Of a stretch of DNA of 64,000 nucleotides, positions 26,516 to 36,488 are shown one piece after another; within the stretch, counting starts at the first letter, position 1; the number at the start of each line of letters is the position of its first letter. The notes beneath the pieces were generated by a model. That model made no database searches. It was not told where the DNA came from and saw only the letters and a list, made by a program, of their open reading frames with translations. The translations under genes and the position numbers were made by a program. The stretch comes from Roseiarcus sp963779095 (lineage in GTDB: Bacteria; Pseudomonadota; Alphaproteobacteria; Rhizobiales; Beijerinckiaceae). The stretch spans positions 156,231 to 220,230 of the forward strand of contig CAVZWU010000008.1 in assembly GCA_963779095.1 (NCBI GenBank), written 5' to 3'.

Positions 26516-26716
26516 TCGATTGCGCCAGCAAATCGCGCGGTCCCAGCTCACCTAAAAAGTGGCACGAAAAAGCGAAATTTCGGGCCGCAGAATCAATTCA
26601 GCAGCTTCTACATACTGCAGGTGGCCGCAGGGGAGTTCACGCGGTCAAAGCGAAGCCGGATTCCGGGAGGCTTCCTCGCCTGCTGTAAAAGGAAGACGTC
26701 AACGTGGCCGCCGTTT

Positions 26717-26914
26717 ATGATGATAATGTTGGCTTTTGGGACATCGACGGACAAGAAGAGCAAAGCATTCTTTGATTACGTCCAGCGCCAAAGCGTCCAG
26801 AAAACTTGCGATCGCTGCGAGCTACAGGTACGTCTCATGCCGTCCAAAGCGCTATGCGCCTCGTGCGTGACTGCGCTTGAATGCGGCGCGCCAAACTCAA
26901 TGAGCCAGTACTGA
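26717..26914 (+). CDS. Small zinc-ribbon-like protein
   Basis: About 65 residues, starting at one of three clustered ATG codons (26717, 26720, 26726). The only clear feature is a four-cysteine motif, CDRCELQVRLMPSKALCASC, spaced like a zinc ribbon, followed by a Cys/Gly-rich tail ALECGAPNSM. Small proteins of this type are common in Rhizobiales and not characterised. The start and the upstream 200 bases are otherwise unassigned. Confidence 0.45.
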   Translation: MMIMLAFGTSTDKKSKAFFDYVQRQSVQKTCDRCELQVRLMPSKALCASCVTALECGAPNSMSQY

Positions 26915-26978
26915 CCTGAGAACGCTGACCAGGAAAGCAACGAGCCGCGGTGTAGCGAACGCCCTGTTCGCGACGCTC

Positions 26979-27974
26979 ATGCTGTGCGCGCTCGGCGGCG
27001 CGCAGGCGGCGCCAGACGATCGGCCGGTCGCCGTCACCCCCGACAATTTCGTCCGCGCCGAGTCGGATCTTTATTTCAGCGGGGTGGTCAAGGACGGCGG
27101 CTTCGGCAAGTTCATGCATCGCCGCCAGCCGACGTCGGTCGCCAAGCAGACGATTATCCGGATGAACCGCGATACGCTTTATTCGGCGGCGGTGTTCGAC
27201 CTCGATGCGGGTCCGGTGACGATCACCCTGCCCGATCCTGGCAGGCGCTTCCTGTCGATGCAAGTGATCGACGAAGACGAGTACACGCCCGACGTCCACT
27301 ATGGCGCCGCGATCCGCACGCTGACCAAGGACCAGATCGGAACGCGCTATGCCCTTGTCGGCGTCCGCATTCTGGTCAATCCCGACGATCCCAAGGACGT
27401 CGAGACCGTCCACGCGCTGCAGGACGCGATCGAGGTCAGTCAGCCCGGCGGCCCCGGAAAATTCACGATTCCCAACTGGGACGCGTCGAGCCAGATCAAG
27501 GTCCGCAACGCCCTGCTCGAACTCGCTTCGACCATTCCTGACACCAAGGGCATGTTCGGCCCGAGGGGTGAGGTCGATCCCGTGCGGCATCTGGTCGGAT
27601 CGGCGATCGCCTGGGGCGGCAATCCTGAACAGGACGCTCTCTATCTCAACGTCACGCCGCCCAGGAACGACGGCAAGACGGTCTACAAACTCAACGTCAA
27701 GAACGTCCCGGTCGACGGCTTCTGGTCGATCAGCGTCTATGACGCCAAGGGCTATTTCGCGCCCAACGCCCAGAACGCCTATTCGCTCAACAACCTGACC
27801 GCGAAACCTGGCGACGACGGATCGTTCGCCATCCAGTTCGGCGGCTGCGACGGCAGAATTGCGAACTGCCTGCCGACGCCGCCCGGATGGAATTATCTTG
27901 TTCGCCTCTATCGCCCGAGGCGCGAGATCCTGAACGGCGCCTGGACCTTTCCGGAGCCACAGGCGGCGCGATAA
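26979..27974 (+). CDS. DUF1254/DUF1214-family secreted protein
   Basis: A protein of at least 331 residues: VAVTPDNFVRAESDLYFSGV, VAKQTIIRMNRDTLYSAAVF, the DUF1254-typical VHYGAAIRTLTKDQIGTRYA, and the DUF1214-type end VPVDGFWSISVYDAKGYFAP and YSLNNLTAKPGDDGSFAIQF. The ATG at 26979 cuts into a signal peptide that extends upstream in frame (LTRKATSRGVANALFATLML), where no ATG/GTG/TTG is found, so the true start codon may be corrupted. Function of the family is not established. Confidence 0.78.
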   Translation: MLCALGGAQAAPDDRPVAVTPDNFVRAESDLYFSGVVKDGGFGKFMHRRQPTSVAKQTIIRMNRDTLYSAAVFDLDAGPVTITLPDPGRRFLSMQVIDEDEYTPDVHYGAAIRTLTKDQIGTRYALVGVRILVNPDDPKDVETVHALQDAIEVSQPGGPGKFTIPNWDASSQIKVRNALLELASTIPDTKGMFGPRGEVDPVRHLVGSAIAWGGNPEQDALYLNVTPPRNDGKTVYKLNVKNVPVDGFWSISVYDAKGYFAPNAQNAYSLNNLTAKPGDDGSFAIQFGGCDGRIANCLPTPPGWNYLVRLYRPRREILNGAWTFPEPQAAR

Positions 27975-28327
27975 TCCGCCGCGCCGCCCCGCGAATCGCG
28001 GCTGCCCTGCCCCGAATTTGACAGCCGCCGGCCATCGAGTGACTTCGGCGTCTGGCGAACCGAACACGTTTCGCAAACGGCAGAGGCGTTCGGCAAACTG
28101 CGATATCCCGCCTTACAGCGCGCGTCGACAAGGCCGAGGCGTTCGGCAGACGCTGGTTGATTGACATTTTCCCGAGATCGTCTATGGCAAAGTGCGCCGA
28201 GAGCGAATGAAGGCTCCAGCGCGGCGCGAGGCTTGCGCGCCGGGACCTGCGAACGCATTGACGCGGTCCGTAGAGGCCCCCATATCACGAACGAGCGAAT
28301 GCGAGGCATTCGCGCAAGCGAGATCAG
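27975..28327 (+). promoter_or_regulatory. rhlE upstream region with candidate sigma-70 promoter and long 5' UTR
   Basis: TTGACA (28161-28166), a 16-base spacer and TATGGC (28183-28188) form a good promoter 140 bases before rhlE. That leaves a long, GC-rich untranslated leader, a usual place for cold or feedback control of DEAD-box helicases. The motif GAGGCGTTCGGCA occurs twice upstream of the promoter (about 28085 and 28137). No gene is seen in this gap. Confidence 0.5.
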
Positions 28328-29827
28328 ATGAAATTTAGCGAACTCGGCCTGAGCGAGAAAGTGCTCAAAGCCGTCGAAACGTCGGGTTACGACACGCCGA
28401 CGCCGATCCAGCAACAAGCCATCCCCCACGCCCTGGAAGGCCGCGACGTTCTGGGCATCGCCCAGACCGGCACCGGCAAGACGGCGGCGTTCACCCTGCC
28501 GATGCTGTCGATGCTGGAGCGCGGCCGCGCCCGCGCCCGGATGCCGCGCACCCTCATCCTTGAGCCGACGCGCGAACTCGCCGCCCAGGTCGAAGAGGCG
28601 TTCGGCAAGTACGGGGTCAACCACAAGCTCAACCTCGCGCTTCTGATCGGCGGCGTCTCGTTCGGCGATCAGGAGGCCAAGATCGCGCGCGGCGCCGACA
28701 TCGTCATCGCCACGCCCGGGCGGCTGCTTGATTTCACCGAGCGCGGCGGGCTGCTCCTGAACGCGATCGAGATCCTGGTCATCGACGAAGCCGACCGCAT
28801 GCTCGACATGGGTTTCATCCCGGACATCGAGCGCATCTGCAAGCTCGTGCCGTTCACCCGGCAGACGCTATTTTTCTCGGCGACCATGCCGCCGGAAATC
28901 ACCCGTCTCGCCGACGCGTTCCTCCACAATCCGGTGCGCGTCGAGGTCTCCCGCGCCGCCACGACCGCCGAGAACATAACCCAGACGCTCGTGCCTTCGG
29001 GCGGTACGCCCGAAGAGAAGCGCTCGACCTTGCGCCGCATCATCCGCGGGGCCGAGAATTTCAAGAACGCGCTCATCTTCTGCAACCGCAAACGCGACGT
29101 GCAGGTGGTCTATCGGTCGCTGCAGAAGCACGGCTTCTCGGTACTGGCGCTGCATGGCGATCTCGACCAGCGCATGCGCACGGCGGCGCTCGACGCGTTC
29201 CGCGCCGGCGACGTCCAGCTCCTCGTCTGCTCCGACGTCGCCGCCAGAGGCCTCGACATTCCCGACGTCAGTCACGTGATCAACTACGATGCGCCCCATC
29301 ACTCCGAGGATTATGTCCATCGCATCGGGCGCACCGGGCGCGCCGGCAAGTCCGGCGAGGCCCTGACCATCGTCTCGCGCATCGATCAGAAGGCGATGGC
29401 CGAGATCGAGAAGCTGATCGCGCGCAAGATCGACTGGCAGGATGGCGCTCAACTGCCTCCCGACGACGAAGCCGAAGCGCCGCGCCGGGAACACTCGCCC
29501 CGCGGCCGCGGCGGATCGCGCACACGATCCCAGCGCACGGCGCCGGTGGAGGAGGCCGCGCGCCCAGACCGGCATATCGAACGACGCCCCGATTCGCGCC
29601 GACACCACGCCGAGCGCCCGCCGCGCGAGCGCATCGCCGCCGAGCCGGAGCGCCGCCCGAGCGCTCGCGTCCCGGCCGCCGCCGATCAGGCCCCGCGCCC
29701 CGAACGTCCGCGTCGAGTGGAAGACGCGCCAGTCATTGGGCTGGGCGACCATGTGCCCGATTTCCTTCTGCGCCCGGTCAAGACTCGCGCCCGGCCCGCG
29801 CGCGAGCCGATCGAAGCCGAGGAATAG
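28328..29827 (+). CDS. rhlE: DEAD-box ATP-dependent RNA helicase
   Basis: A 499-residue RNA helicase acting on structured RNA in ribosome assembly and mRNA decay. Motifs: Q motif TPIQQQAI, I AQTGTGKT, Ia PTRELAAQ, II DEADRMLDMGF, III SATMPP, IV ALIFCNRK, V RGLDIPDV, VI HRIGRTGRAGK. The core ends near residue 375; the remaining tail is a disordered Arg/Pro-rich extension (SPRGRGGSRTRSQR and onward), as in RhlE proteins. Frame intact. The symbol is by overall similarity; other DEAD-box paralogues are possible. Confidence 0.9.
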   Translation: MKFSELGLSEKVLKAVETSGYDTPTPIQQQAIPHALEGRDVLGIAQTGTGKTAAFTLPMLSMLERGRARARMPRTLILEPTRELAAQVEEAFGKYGVNHKLNLALLIGGVSFGDQEAKIARGADIVIATPGRLLDFTERGGLLLNAIEILVIDEADRMLDMGFIPDIERICKLVPFTRQTLFFSATMPPEITRLADAFLHNPVRVEVSRAATTAENITQTLVPSGGTPEEKRSTLRRIIRGAENFKNALIFCNRKRDVQVVYRSLQKHGFSVLALHGDLDQRMRTAALDAFRAGDVQLLVCSDVAARGLDIPDVSHVINYDAPHHSEDYVHRIGRTGRAGKSGEALTIVSRIDQKAMAEIEKLIARKIDWQDGAQLPPDDEAEAPRREHSPRGRGGSRTRSQRTAPVEEAARPDRHIERRPDSRRHHAERPPRERIAAEPERRPSARVPAAADQAPRPERPRRVEDAPVIGLGDHVPDFLLRPVKTRARPAREPIEAEE

Positions 29828-29998
29828 CAGCGGTCTGCTTAGGGATCCTGCGCTCCTTCTCGGTATCGCTGGCCCACGGCTCCGGCGGTCGACCAGTTTT
29901 GAACAATGGACGCCCGAGCGAGGCGCTTGCGCCATCAGCCTTGCTTCGCTATTGACCGCGCCGCGCCCCCGCGCGATGACGCGGGCCCCGGTGCCCGT

Positions 29999-30072
29999 TG
30001 GGGGATAGTTCAACGGTAGAACAGCGGACTCTGACTCCGTCAATCTTGGTTCGAATCCAGGTCCCCCAGCCA
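29999..30072 (+). tRNA. tRNA-Gln (anticodon CTG)
   Basis: The acceptor stem TGGGGGA (29999-30005) pairs with TCCCCCA (30062-30068), then discriminator G and encoded CCA. D arm AGTTCAACGGTAGAAC, anticodon arm GCGGA-CTCTGAC-TCCGT with anticodon CTG, T arm with GGTTCGAATCC. The gene marks the boundary between conserved genes and the accessory region, and its 3' end is a probable attachment site for the integrase island. Confidence 0.95.
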
Positions 30073-30300
30073 AATATAATCAATGACTTAGCGAGTATTG
30101 CAGATCAACTAGGCACTCTGCAGGCACCGAGCGATCGTTGAAATGGAAGGTCATCCTCGTTTCTTTGTACCCTTTCATCGAACAGTCGCCCAACGGGGCT
30201 GTAACCGAAGGCACTTTGGGAGATGGTCACCCAGGTATCAGACGATTGGTCGCAACTGCCCGCCACCTGAATCCATCAAGCACTCCGAAGGTTACCGGCA

Positions 30301-30460
30301 GCGCGTATGAGCACCGGATTGAAGAAGCTCCTGACTGGCTGACCGTTCCTGACGCGGTGCGCCGCCTGTCAATCCTTTTCGGCGTGGACGTCTCGAAAGC
30401 CGACGCTCTGCAGATCCGCTGGCGCGCCAACGGCTATCGCGACCGGGACTGGGAGACACG
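30301..30460 (+). pseudogene. Degenerate duplicate of the island gene at 30829
   Basis: The segment reads WLTVPDAVRRLSILFGVDVS then KADAL, almost the same as WLTVPDAARHLSILFGEEVS then EADVL in the gene at 30829-31728. The upstream KKLL codons are in another frame, and the similarity ends after about 35 residues, leaving a decayed fragment. It suggests a tandem duplication or an older copy of the island. Bases 30461-30828 hold no recognisable gene. Confidence 0.55.
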
Positions 30461-30828
30461 AGGCGGGGACCGCATGATCTCGCCGTTAAGTCGTTCGAGG
30501 CCCTTGATCGAGTGGATTTCTGACCAATGATCGGGGGAAAGCTCCTATTGGCCAGCACGTCGTTCTCGACTTCGTCCATGAAGGCGGCGAGCGTGGACCC
30601 TGAGCTGGTGGCGACTCTTCGCCACTGCGCCTTAGCCGCTTCGGCGGTTGTCCTGAGCGAAGGAAGTACAAGCCCTTGCGCAGCTCGGGAATGCTCGGCT
30701 CCACGCGCCCGATGACCTGACCCCGCGCCGGAAAAACGCCGAGACCCGCTGTTGGCTAATGACGCTGAGGGACACGATCCACAAGCAAATTTCGGAGACG
30801 CTTGCTTCCTTCCCTTGGCGCGTAAACT

Positions 30829-31728
30829 ATGGGTCGCGGCCGAGCAGTCGCAGGCGCGGATGAGGGCGCTGTAGGCACCGCTTTGAGAAAGCTCCTGAAA
30901 CTCAAGAAATGGTTAACCGTCCCCGACGCCGCTCGACACCTTTCAATCCTATTCGGTGAGGAAGTCTCGGAGGCCGACGTGTTGCGGTTCGCCCTAGACG
31001 GGCACCTAACGCTCTCTGTCGAATTTGTGAATAGAGCGACTGCTCAATGTGGAAAAACAATCCCCCTGGCGGATGCCGAAATAGAAGAAATCCCAAACTT
31101 AACGGGAGATGGCGTCGTTCAACTGATCAAAGGTGGAATCTCGCTTGGTGGCGATAGAGTATTTTCCTACAGCGAAGAGATAAAGCAACTTGCGGGCGTC
31201 TGGGACCTAGCGATGGTGGGGTCTGAAAGAATTGATGTAGAAGATAAATATCAATTTCTGACCGGCGGTCCTCCTGTCGATTTAATTTCTCTCGACGGCC
31301 CATTTGTCCATGCCAGAAATGGCACATGGGCCCGAATAGTAGAGTACTCCTCCAAAGATAAACTTTCCTTCTCACAAAATAAATTGTATAATCCACGTAA
31401 TAATCCGGATAATTACTACCCCGCCTCGCGCCTTCCCTCGGACGCTGTTCTTATCGTTCGGACTTCCGCCCTTCAGCAATTGGAGGCGCTCATTTCCGAG
31501 GCTGAACCCACCATAGAACGCCCAGTTGCGCGGCGCGAACGGTCGACGCTTCTCGTAATCATTGCCGCTCTTGCCAAGCTCGCCCGGATCGATGTTTCCA
31601 AGGCGTCAAGCGCAGCAACGTCGATAGAAAGCCAAACCGTATTGATGGGCACTCGCGTTGCTGCACGCACGATCGAAAACCACCTTAGGCACATCGCAGA
31701 GGCCCTCGAGAACAAGTCCGAGAACTGA
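30829..31728 (+). CDS. Island protein of unknown function
   Basis: A 299-residue soluble protein. The N-terminal part (LKKWLTVPDAARHLSILFGE, DVLRFALDGHLTLSVEFV) looks like a short DNA-binding fold in front of a larger domain (RVFSYSEEIKQLAGVWDLAM; GPPVDLISLDGPFVHAR). The C-terminus IDVSKASSAATSIESQTVL with TRVAARTIENHLRHIAEAL is common in island proteins beside integrases. It is less GC-rich than its chromosomal neighbours. The ATG at 30829 is preferred; a start near 30886 is possible. Function unknown. Confidence 0.6.
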   Translation: MGRGRAVAGADEGAVGTALRKLLKLKKWLTVPDAARHLSILFGEEVSEADVLRFALDGHLTLSVEFVNRATAQCGKTIPLADAEIEEIPNLTGDGVVQLIKGGISLGGDRVFSYSEEIKQLAGVWDLAMVGSERIDVEDKYQFLTGGPPVDLISLDGPFVHARNGTWARIVEYSSKDKLSFSQNKLYNPRNNPDNYYPASRLPSDAVLIVRTSALQQLEALISEAEPTIERPVARRERSTLLVIIAALAKLARIDVSKASSAATSIESQTVLMGTRVAARTIENHLRHIAEALENKSEN

Positions 31729-31829
31729 CGCGTCCCGCAATTGCGGAGAACCCACGCGCACTTGCAACTCCACGATCAGGGTCGAGCTTATTCCATATCG
31801 CGCCACTGCACCTCATGGAGCATCGCGAC

Positions 31830-32042
31830 ATGGCAAATAATTCCAACCCTCTCGGCTCTTTGCCGGAAACGGGGTATGTGCGCCAATCGCAGCTGATACC
31901 CAGGATCTTCCCGTTTTCTTCCGCGACTCTCTGGCGGAAGGTAAAAGCTGGCACATTCCCCCAGCCTGTGAAGCTCGCCCCCCGGATAACAGCCTGGAGG
32001 GTCGAGGATATCCGCAACTTGATTGAGCACCTCGGGCGTTAG
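31830..32042 (+). CDS. AlpA-family regulator/excisionase
   Basis: A 70-residue winged-helix protein: GYVRQSQLIPRIFPFSSATL then WRKVKAGTFPQPVKLAPRIT and AWRVEDIRNLIE. The pattern R-x-x-x-L-...-SxxTLWRxVKxGxFPxPVKL...AWxxxDI is the AlpA/MerR-like group that controls phage-type integrases and serves as excisionase. It stops two bases before the next gene. An in-frame ATG at 31815 is an alternative start. Confidence 0.85.
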   Translation: MANNSNPLGSLPETGYVRQSQLIPRIFPFSSATLWRKVKAGTFPQPVKLAPRITAWRVEDIRNLIEHLGR

Positions 32043-32044
32043 CG

Positions 32045-32521
32045 ATGGCGAATCGCAAGCATAGCGTCCGCCATCTACAGCAGCGGCGGACATATAACGT
32101 CCGCGAGGCCGCGAAGGGAACTGGAGCGACACCGGGAACCGTACGCAATTGGCAGAAGAACGGCCTAGAAGCGGTCGAGGGAATTTACCCTGCCATATTC
32201 CGAGGCATCGACATCATCGCGTTCCTTGGACGGCGCAATCGAGCGCGTAAGCAACCCTGCGGATCCGGTCGGCTCTTTTGCTTTCGATGCAAAGCCCCGA
32301 AGCGGCCCGCGTTCAACGAGGTCGAATTCTGGCCGGATGGACCGAAGCTCGGGAAGCTCCGAGGTCTCTGCCCGGACTGCACGACGACCATGAATAGGCG
32401 GTGTTCGCTGGCCAAGCTGAAGGCGGCGGTAGGCGATTTGAGAGTTTCAATGCGACGCGCGGACTCGCGATTAAGCGAGACGTTCATACCCCCTTGCAAT
32501 GATCACTCTGAAAGGGTGTGA
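32045..32521 (+). CDS. Helix-turn-helix protein with zinc-binding cysteines
   Basis: A 158-residue protein. TYNVREAAKGTGATPGTVRN and WQKNGLEAVEG form an HTH like those that bind att or operator DNA; then FCFRCKAPKRPAFNEVEFWP and LRGLCPDCTTTMNRRCS give a CxxC...CxxC zinc site. Proteins of this form lie between AlpA-like and integrase genes in several Rhizobiales islands. It ends six bases before the integrase start. Confidence 0.65.
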   Translation: MANRKHSVRHLQQRRTYNVREAAKGTGATPGTVRNWQKNGLEAVEGIYPAIFRGIDIIAFLGRRNRARKQPCGSGRLFCFRCKAPKRPAFNEVEFWPDGPKLGKLRGLCPDCTTTMNRRCSLAKLKAAVGDLRVSMRRADSRLSETFIPPCNDHSERV

Positions 32522-33110
32522 CAACCCATGTCGAAATACTGTCCCGAAAACGAACGCGTAAAACGCGACTACACCTTCTGGTTGGAGACCTCGAACGGTA
32601 AGCAGAGCGCAACCATCGACGCCGCTCTACGCGCGATCGAGCGCTTCGAAGCGTCGACCAACTGGAAGCCATTCCGGAAGTTTCATATTGAACAAGCGAG
32701 ATCCTTTCGCGCTCGACTTGCAGAGGAGAACAATGCAAAGAGCAAGCCGCTAAGCGCCGCGACCGTCACGTCAACGCTCAAGCACCTGCGAAACTTCTTC
32801 CTTTGGCTCTCCCGCGAGCCTGGTTTTCGCTCGGCCCTCAACCCCAACGACGCTAACTATTTCACGCCCTCCGAGCAGGACGTGCGTATCGCCACGGCGC
32901 GCCGCGACAAGCGGGTCGCCACGCTCGAAGAGATAAGGCGCGTCCTCGCGCTCATGCCGACCGCCACCGCCATCGAGAAGCGGAATCGTGCAATTATCGC
33001 CTGCGCTATATTGACCGGAGCGCGTGACGGAGCACTCGCCTCTATTCGACTGAAGCATATCGATATGAGCGCGCAAACTCTTTTCCAGGACGCGCGCGAA
33101 GTTCGCACTA

Positions 33111-34187
33111 GAGCGGAATCCGTTCAGGTTGTGTCGCGGAGGGGGAGTTCAGCGGGCTCATACCCGCAGGTCTCGAAGTAGTTCTCGCATTCGTCCCGCT
33201 TGAAGAGGCCGGCGCAGCCCTCCAAGAGGGCGATGAGACCGGCGACAGTGCGCTCGGCCAATTTTCGCAGCGCGGCCTTCAGCTTGGATATCGCCATCTC
33301 GATCGGGTTGAAGTCCGGGCTGTAGGGCGGCAGGTATCGCACCGTGCAGTTTTTCCTGGCCAGGATTTCCGCCACTCTCGGGCTCTTGTGAGCCTTGAGA
33401 TTGTCGAGCACGACGATGTCGCCCTCCTCCAAGGTTGGCAAGAGACAGTGCTCAAGCCAGGCCTCGAACGTCGCGGCGTTCATGGCGTGGTCATAGGCCT
33501 TGCGCGCGACGGCGCCTCTCAGGCGCAGGCCGAAGACGAAGGTGATCGCTTTGTAATGGCCGTGCGGAACGCCGCAGCGCAGACGTCGCCCGCGTCGTCG
33601 CCGACCGTAGCGGCGCGCCATGTTGGTCATCGCCGCGGTCTCGTCGACGAACACCAGTTTCAGCGGATCGAGGTCGAGTTGACCATCGAACCACCGCCGC
33701 CGCCGTTCAAGGACGTCGGGCCGGTCCTGTTCGCTCGCGTGCGCCGACTTTTTTTGAACGTGATGTGGTGGCGGTCGAAAAACCGCCAGATCATCGACGG
33801 CGACACCTTCTCGCCCCGCGTACGCTCCAAACGAGCGCAGATTTCGGCCAGCGTCAGGTCAGGCTCGCGCCGGTGAAGGCGCAAAAGGTAGTCCCCATGC
33901 GCCTCCACGCGCTGCGAACGCGTGTCGCCGCCCATCGGCAGCGCTGCATAGCTGCCGCGCTCGCGCAATGCCGCCACCCACCGGATTGCGCTGGCAAAGC
34001 TAACCCCGAACCGCCGCGCCGCCGCCCGGCAACTCATGCCTTCCTCCCCAACCGCCGAAACCACCCGCTTGCGCAAATCCACCGACAAAGGCCCCATCTC
34101 GCGCCGCCTCCAATTCGGCGCCGCTCAAGAATCAGATTTCCTCCAATTCGGGAATCCCGAGCGATTCAACCCGCGCGGAAACCGCTC
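33111..34187 (-). mobile_element. IS630-family insertion sequence, complete, 1077 bp
   Basis: Flanked by TA at 33109-33110 and 34188-34189. The ends are inverted repeats GAGCGGAATCCG and the complement of CGGAAACCGCTC. One two-frame transposase inside. It differs clearly from the IS630-family element at 12711-13841 in both ends and protein. Confidence 0.92.
33124..34097 (-). CDS. IS630-family transposase, made by -1 frameshifting
   Basis: From ATG 34097 (MGPLSVDLRKRVVSAVGEEG) the first frame carries the HTH region (SCRAAARRFGVSFASAIRWV) up to HHITFKK. At an A7 run (about 33748-33754) a -1 slip enters the frame SAHASEQDRPDVLERRRRWF then DGQLDLDPLKLVFVDET. Catalytic residues: VFVDET, VVLDNLKAHK and PDFNPIEMAISKLK. 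The A7 run is the recognised slippery site for this family, so the two frames are one functional gene. Confidence 0.88.
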
Positions 34188-34744
34188 TAAAGGTCGAAAA
34201 ACGTTTACGTCCATATTTTTCCCTGTTGGGGCTGAACCGCTCGAAATCGTGGTCGACTACGTGACTATGCTGAAGGATGAGTTGGGCTTCCTAGATGACG
34301 ACCCGCTCTTCCCATCGACTGCTCAAGGCGAAGATCGCGGATTTGTCGCCGATGGGCTATCTCGAAAACCATGGATCGGCGCGGGACCGATTCGAGACAT
34401 TTTCCGTGCTGGTTTCGAAGCCGCCGGGCTTTCCTACGCAAATCCACATAGCTTTCGTGATACGCTTGTTCGTTATGGTCAGCGGCTGTGTCGCACGCCG
34501 GAAGAATGGAAAGTTTGGAGCCAAAATTTGGGACACGAAAGCGAGGCAACAACCTTTGTCGGCTATGGGCACGTGCCGGCGCATCGGCACGCTGAAGTCA
34601 TGCGGGCTTTACGCGCTCCCCGTGCTGATCTGTTACCGGCCGGATTGGACATTGCGGCACTAAAGGCCTTCGTTCGGAGTGTTGAGGCGATAAATGCCTC
34701 CGAGTGCGGTGGCTGACCGGGCGAGCGATGGCGCACCATCAGGC

Positions 34745-34913
34745 GGCCCCTGTTGCGAGTACGCCCCCGCGCCATGCTGGATCCATCCTTGAGCCGGTAG
34801 ATTGCCTGCCGTGAGAGGCCAGTCGTGTTAGCGATTATGCTGACGGAGGCCCCCCTTGTCAGCATGTCGCGGACCTGAGGCGAAAGACGCGGGCTTCGCG
34901 AACTAGCTAGCAA
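34745..34913 (-). pseudogene. Serine-recombinase C-terminal remnant (HTH)
   Basis: On the minus strand, SPRLSPQVRDMLTRGASVSI followed by IANTTGLSRQAIYRLKDG matches the DNA-binding HTH tail of resolvase/invertase proteins. No catalytic domain precedes it and the frame runs on into unrelated sequence, so only the tail is left. Confidence 0.45.
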
Positions 34914-36107
34914 CTCAGTTCGAAATCAACGCATAAGCTGCTCGAACTGAGCAAACGTCGCCTTGTCGGCAGGAGTCAGAAGGCCGTCTGAATCAAGGCT
35001 CTTAACGACTTGTTTAGCTTCGTCAGCGGACGCGCTCGTGTCGTCGAAATTGAGCGCGAGCTGCATGAGCACTGTGGCGAGATCGTACCGGCTCTGTGCG
35101 CCCGCGCCATCGATCGCCACGAAGCTTCGCGCCACCTGGAGCGCTTCGTCCAGGCTCGCACGTGCAGCAGTCCTGTCCCCCTCCATATTTATTCTCGCAC
35201 GGGCGACAAGGACCGCCATGAGGTCATGCTTGGCGCGTGCGTCGAGCGCATCTGCCTTCGAGTTGCGGCGCGCGAGCTCGAGGGCTTCGTCCAAGTCCGC
35301 GTTCGCTCCCGAAAAGTCTTGAGCCGAGAATTTCGCCACGCCGAGGTTCATCAGCGCAAGCGTCTTGTCACGAACGAACAGGGGATCGGATGGAAAGTCC
35401 GTGACGAGCTGCTTGAACGTCTGGAGAGACTCCTCGAACCGCTTGGTCGCCATCGCTGGATCGTTCTGCAGTTCCGCCTCCCGTCCCTCGCTCGCGAGGC
35501 TGAGCGCGAAGTCCCGGCGGCGGGCAGGAATGGTCGGGAAGGTGGTCATAAGCGAACGCGCCAGCGCGGTCGCTCCTTCGAGCGTTTGGCGCGCGTCGGC
35601 TCCCGTCGTCATTAGAGCCTCTCCCAACTTCTCGGTGGCGACCCATCGCATGCGCAAAGCGTCGGGGTCCGCGCCAGCCCTTGCGATAAGGGTTGCGGCG
35701 AGACGCTCCGCCTCACGGCAATCCGCCAGCGCGCCGCTGAGGTCGCGGCTTTCCTTCCGCACGTCGGCGCGCTTGTAGGAGGCCATGATCTGCGCCTTCA
35801 GCGTCCGGGGATCATTGGCGTCGAGCTCGGCCATGCGAGTGGCGGTGGACCGCCCCTGGTCCGCGGCCTTTTGCGCGTATTTGATTGATCGAGCGGTGAG
35901 GTAGGCGTCGACGAAGTTGGCGAAATTGCCCGCGCGGATCGCAAGCAAGTCGAGGTTGTCCGGGTCCTCGCTCAGGAGTTGGTCGAGCGACTGCTGGAGG
36001 GTATCCCTCCGGCGAGGGCCGCCTAGCGGAAGCGGGGCGAGCGGCGATAGTGCGGTGATGTGGACGCGGCGATCGTGTCCACTAATCGATGATGGACACT
36101 ATCGCAG

Positions 36108-36488
36108 ATGTCGGACGCCGGGATGCAAGGCGCGGATGGCGGCGAGCGGCGGCGACGGACGTGGTCGGCTGATCAGAAGCAACGGATCATCGCGGAGAGC
36201 TTTGCGCCCGGCGCATCCGTTGCCGAGGTGGCGCGCCGTTATGGCCTGAACGCCAATATGCTGTTCACCTGGCGACGGCGAGAACGGGCGGACGTCAAAG
36301 ACGTCGGCAAGACAGTGAGCATTGTGCCGGTGAGGGTCGTGGAGGCTACGCCGACTGCGACCGCCACAGCTCCGGCCTCGATGGGTCGGATGGAGATCGT
36401 GCTTGTCGGGGGCGAGCGGATCCTTGTCGGGGCGGACGTCGACGCGACGGCGCTGGCCCGGATCGTCAAGGCGCTCGGGCGGCGATGA
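36108..36488 (+). CDS. tnpA: IS66 accessory protein TnpA
   Basis: A 126-residue helix-turn-helix protein (RTWSADQKQRIIAESFAPGA; VAEVARRYGLNANMLFTWRR) that binds the IS ends. The C-terminus MEIVLVGGERILVGADVDAT is typical of IS66 TnpA. Its TGA overlaps the tnpB start (ATGA). Confidence 0.92.
   Translation: MSDAGMQGADGGERRRRTWSADQKQRIIAESFAPGASVAEVARRYGLNANMLFTWRRRERADVKDVGKTVSIVPVRVVEATPTATATAPASMGRMEIVLVGGERILVGADVDATALARIVKALGRR

Larger units (their letters stand above)
30073..34716 (+). mobile_element. Integrase-bearing island next to tRNA-Gln
   Basis: Immediately after the tRNA come a duplicated gene remnant, a protein of unknown function, an AlpA-like regulator, an HTH/zinc protein and a tyrosine recombinase, all on the plus strand with tight spacing. 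This is a standard integrase module beside a tRNA. The recombinase is interrupted by an IS630 element, so the island is probably fixed. No second copy of the tRNA 3' end was found by eye, so the far boundary is unknown. Confidence 0.6.
32528..34716 (+). pseudogene. Tyrosine recombinase (integrase), split by an IS630 element
   Basis: The N-terminal half runs 32528-33110 (TFWLETSNGKQSATIDAALR, core-binding; catalytic Arg in LTGARDGALASIRL). The C-terminal half resumes at 34190 (KGRKTFTSIFFPVG) with the HxxR box HSFRDTLVRYG, LGHES and the Tyr in TFVGYGHV. Removing the IS (33111-34187) with one TA gives an uninterrupted frame, DAREVRT-KGRKTF, and a 369-residue protein of normal length. It is therefore a recent knock-out rather than old decay. 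The gene presumably integrated the island at tRNA-Gln. Confidence 0.9.
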
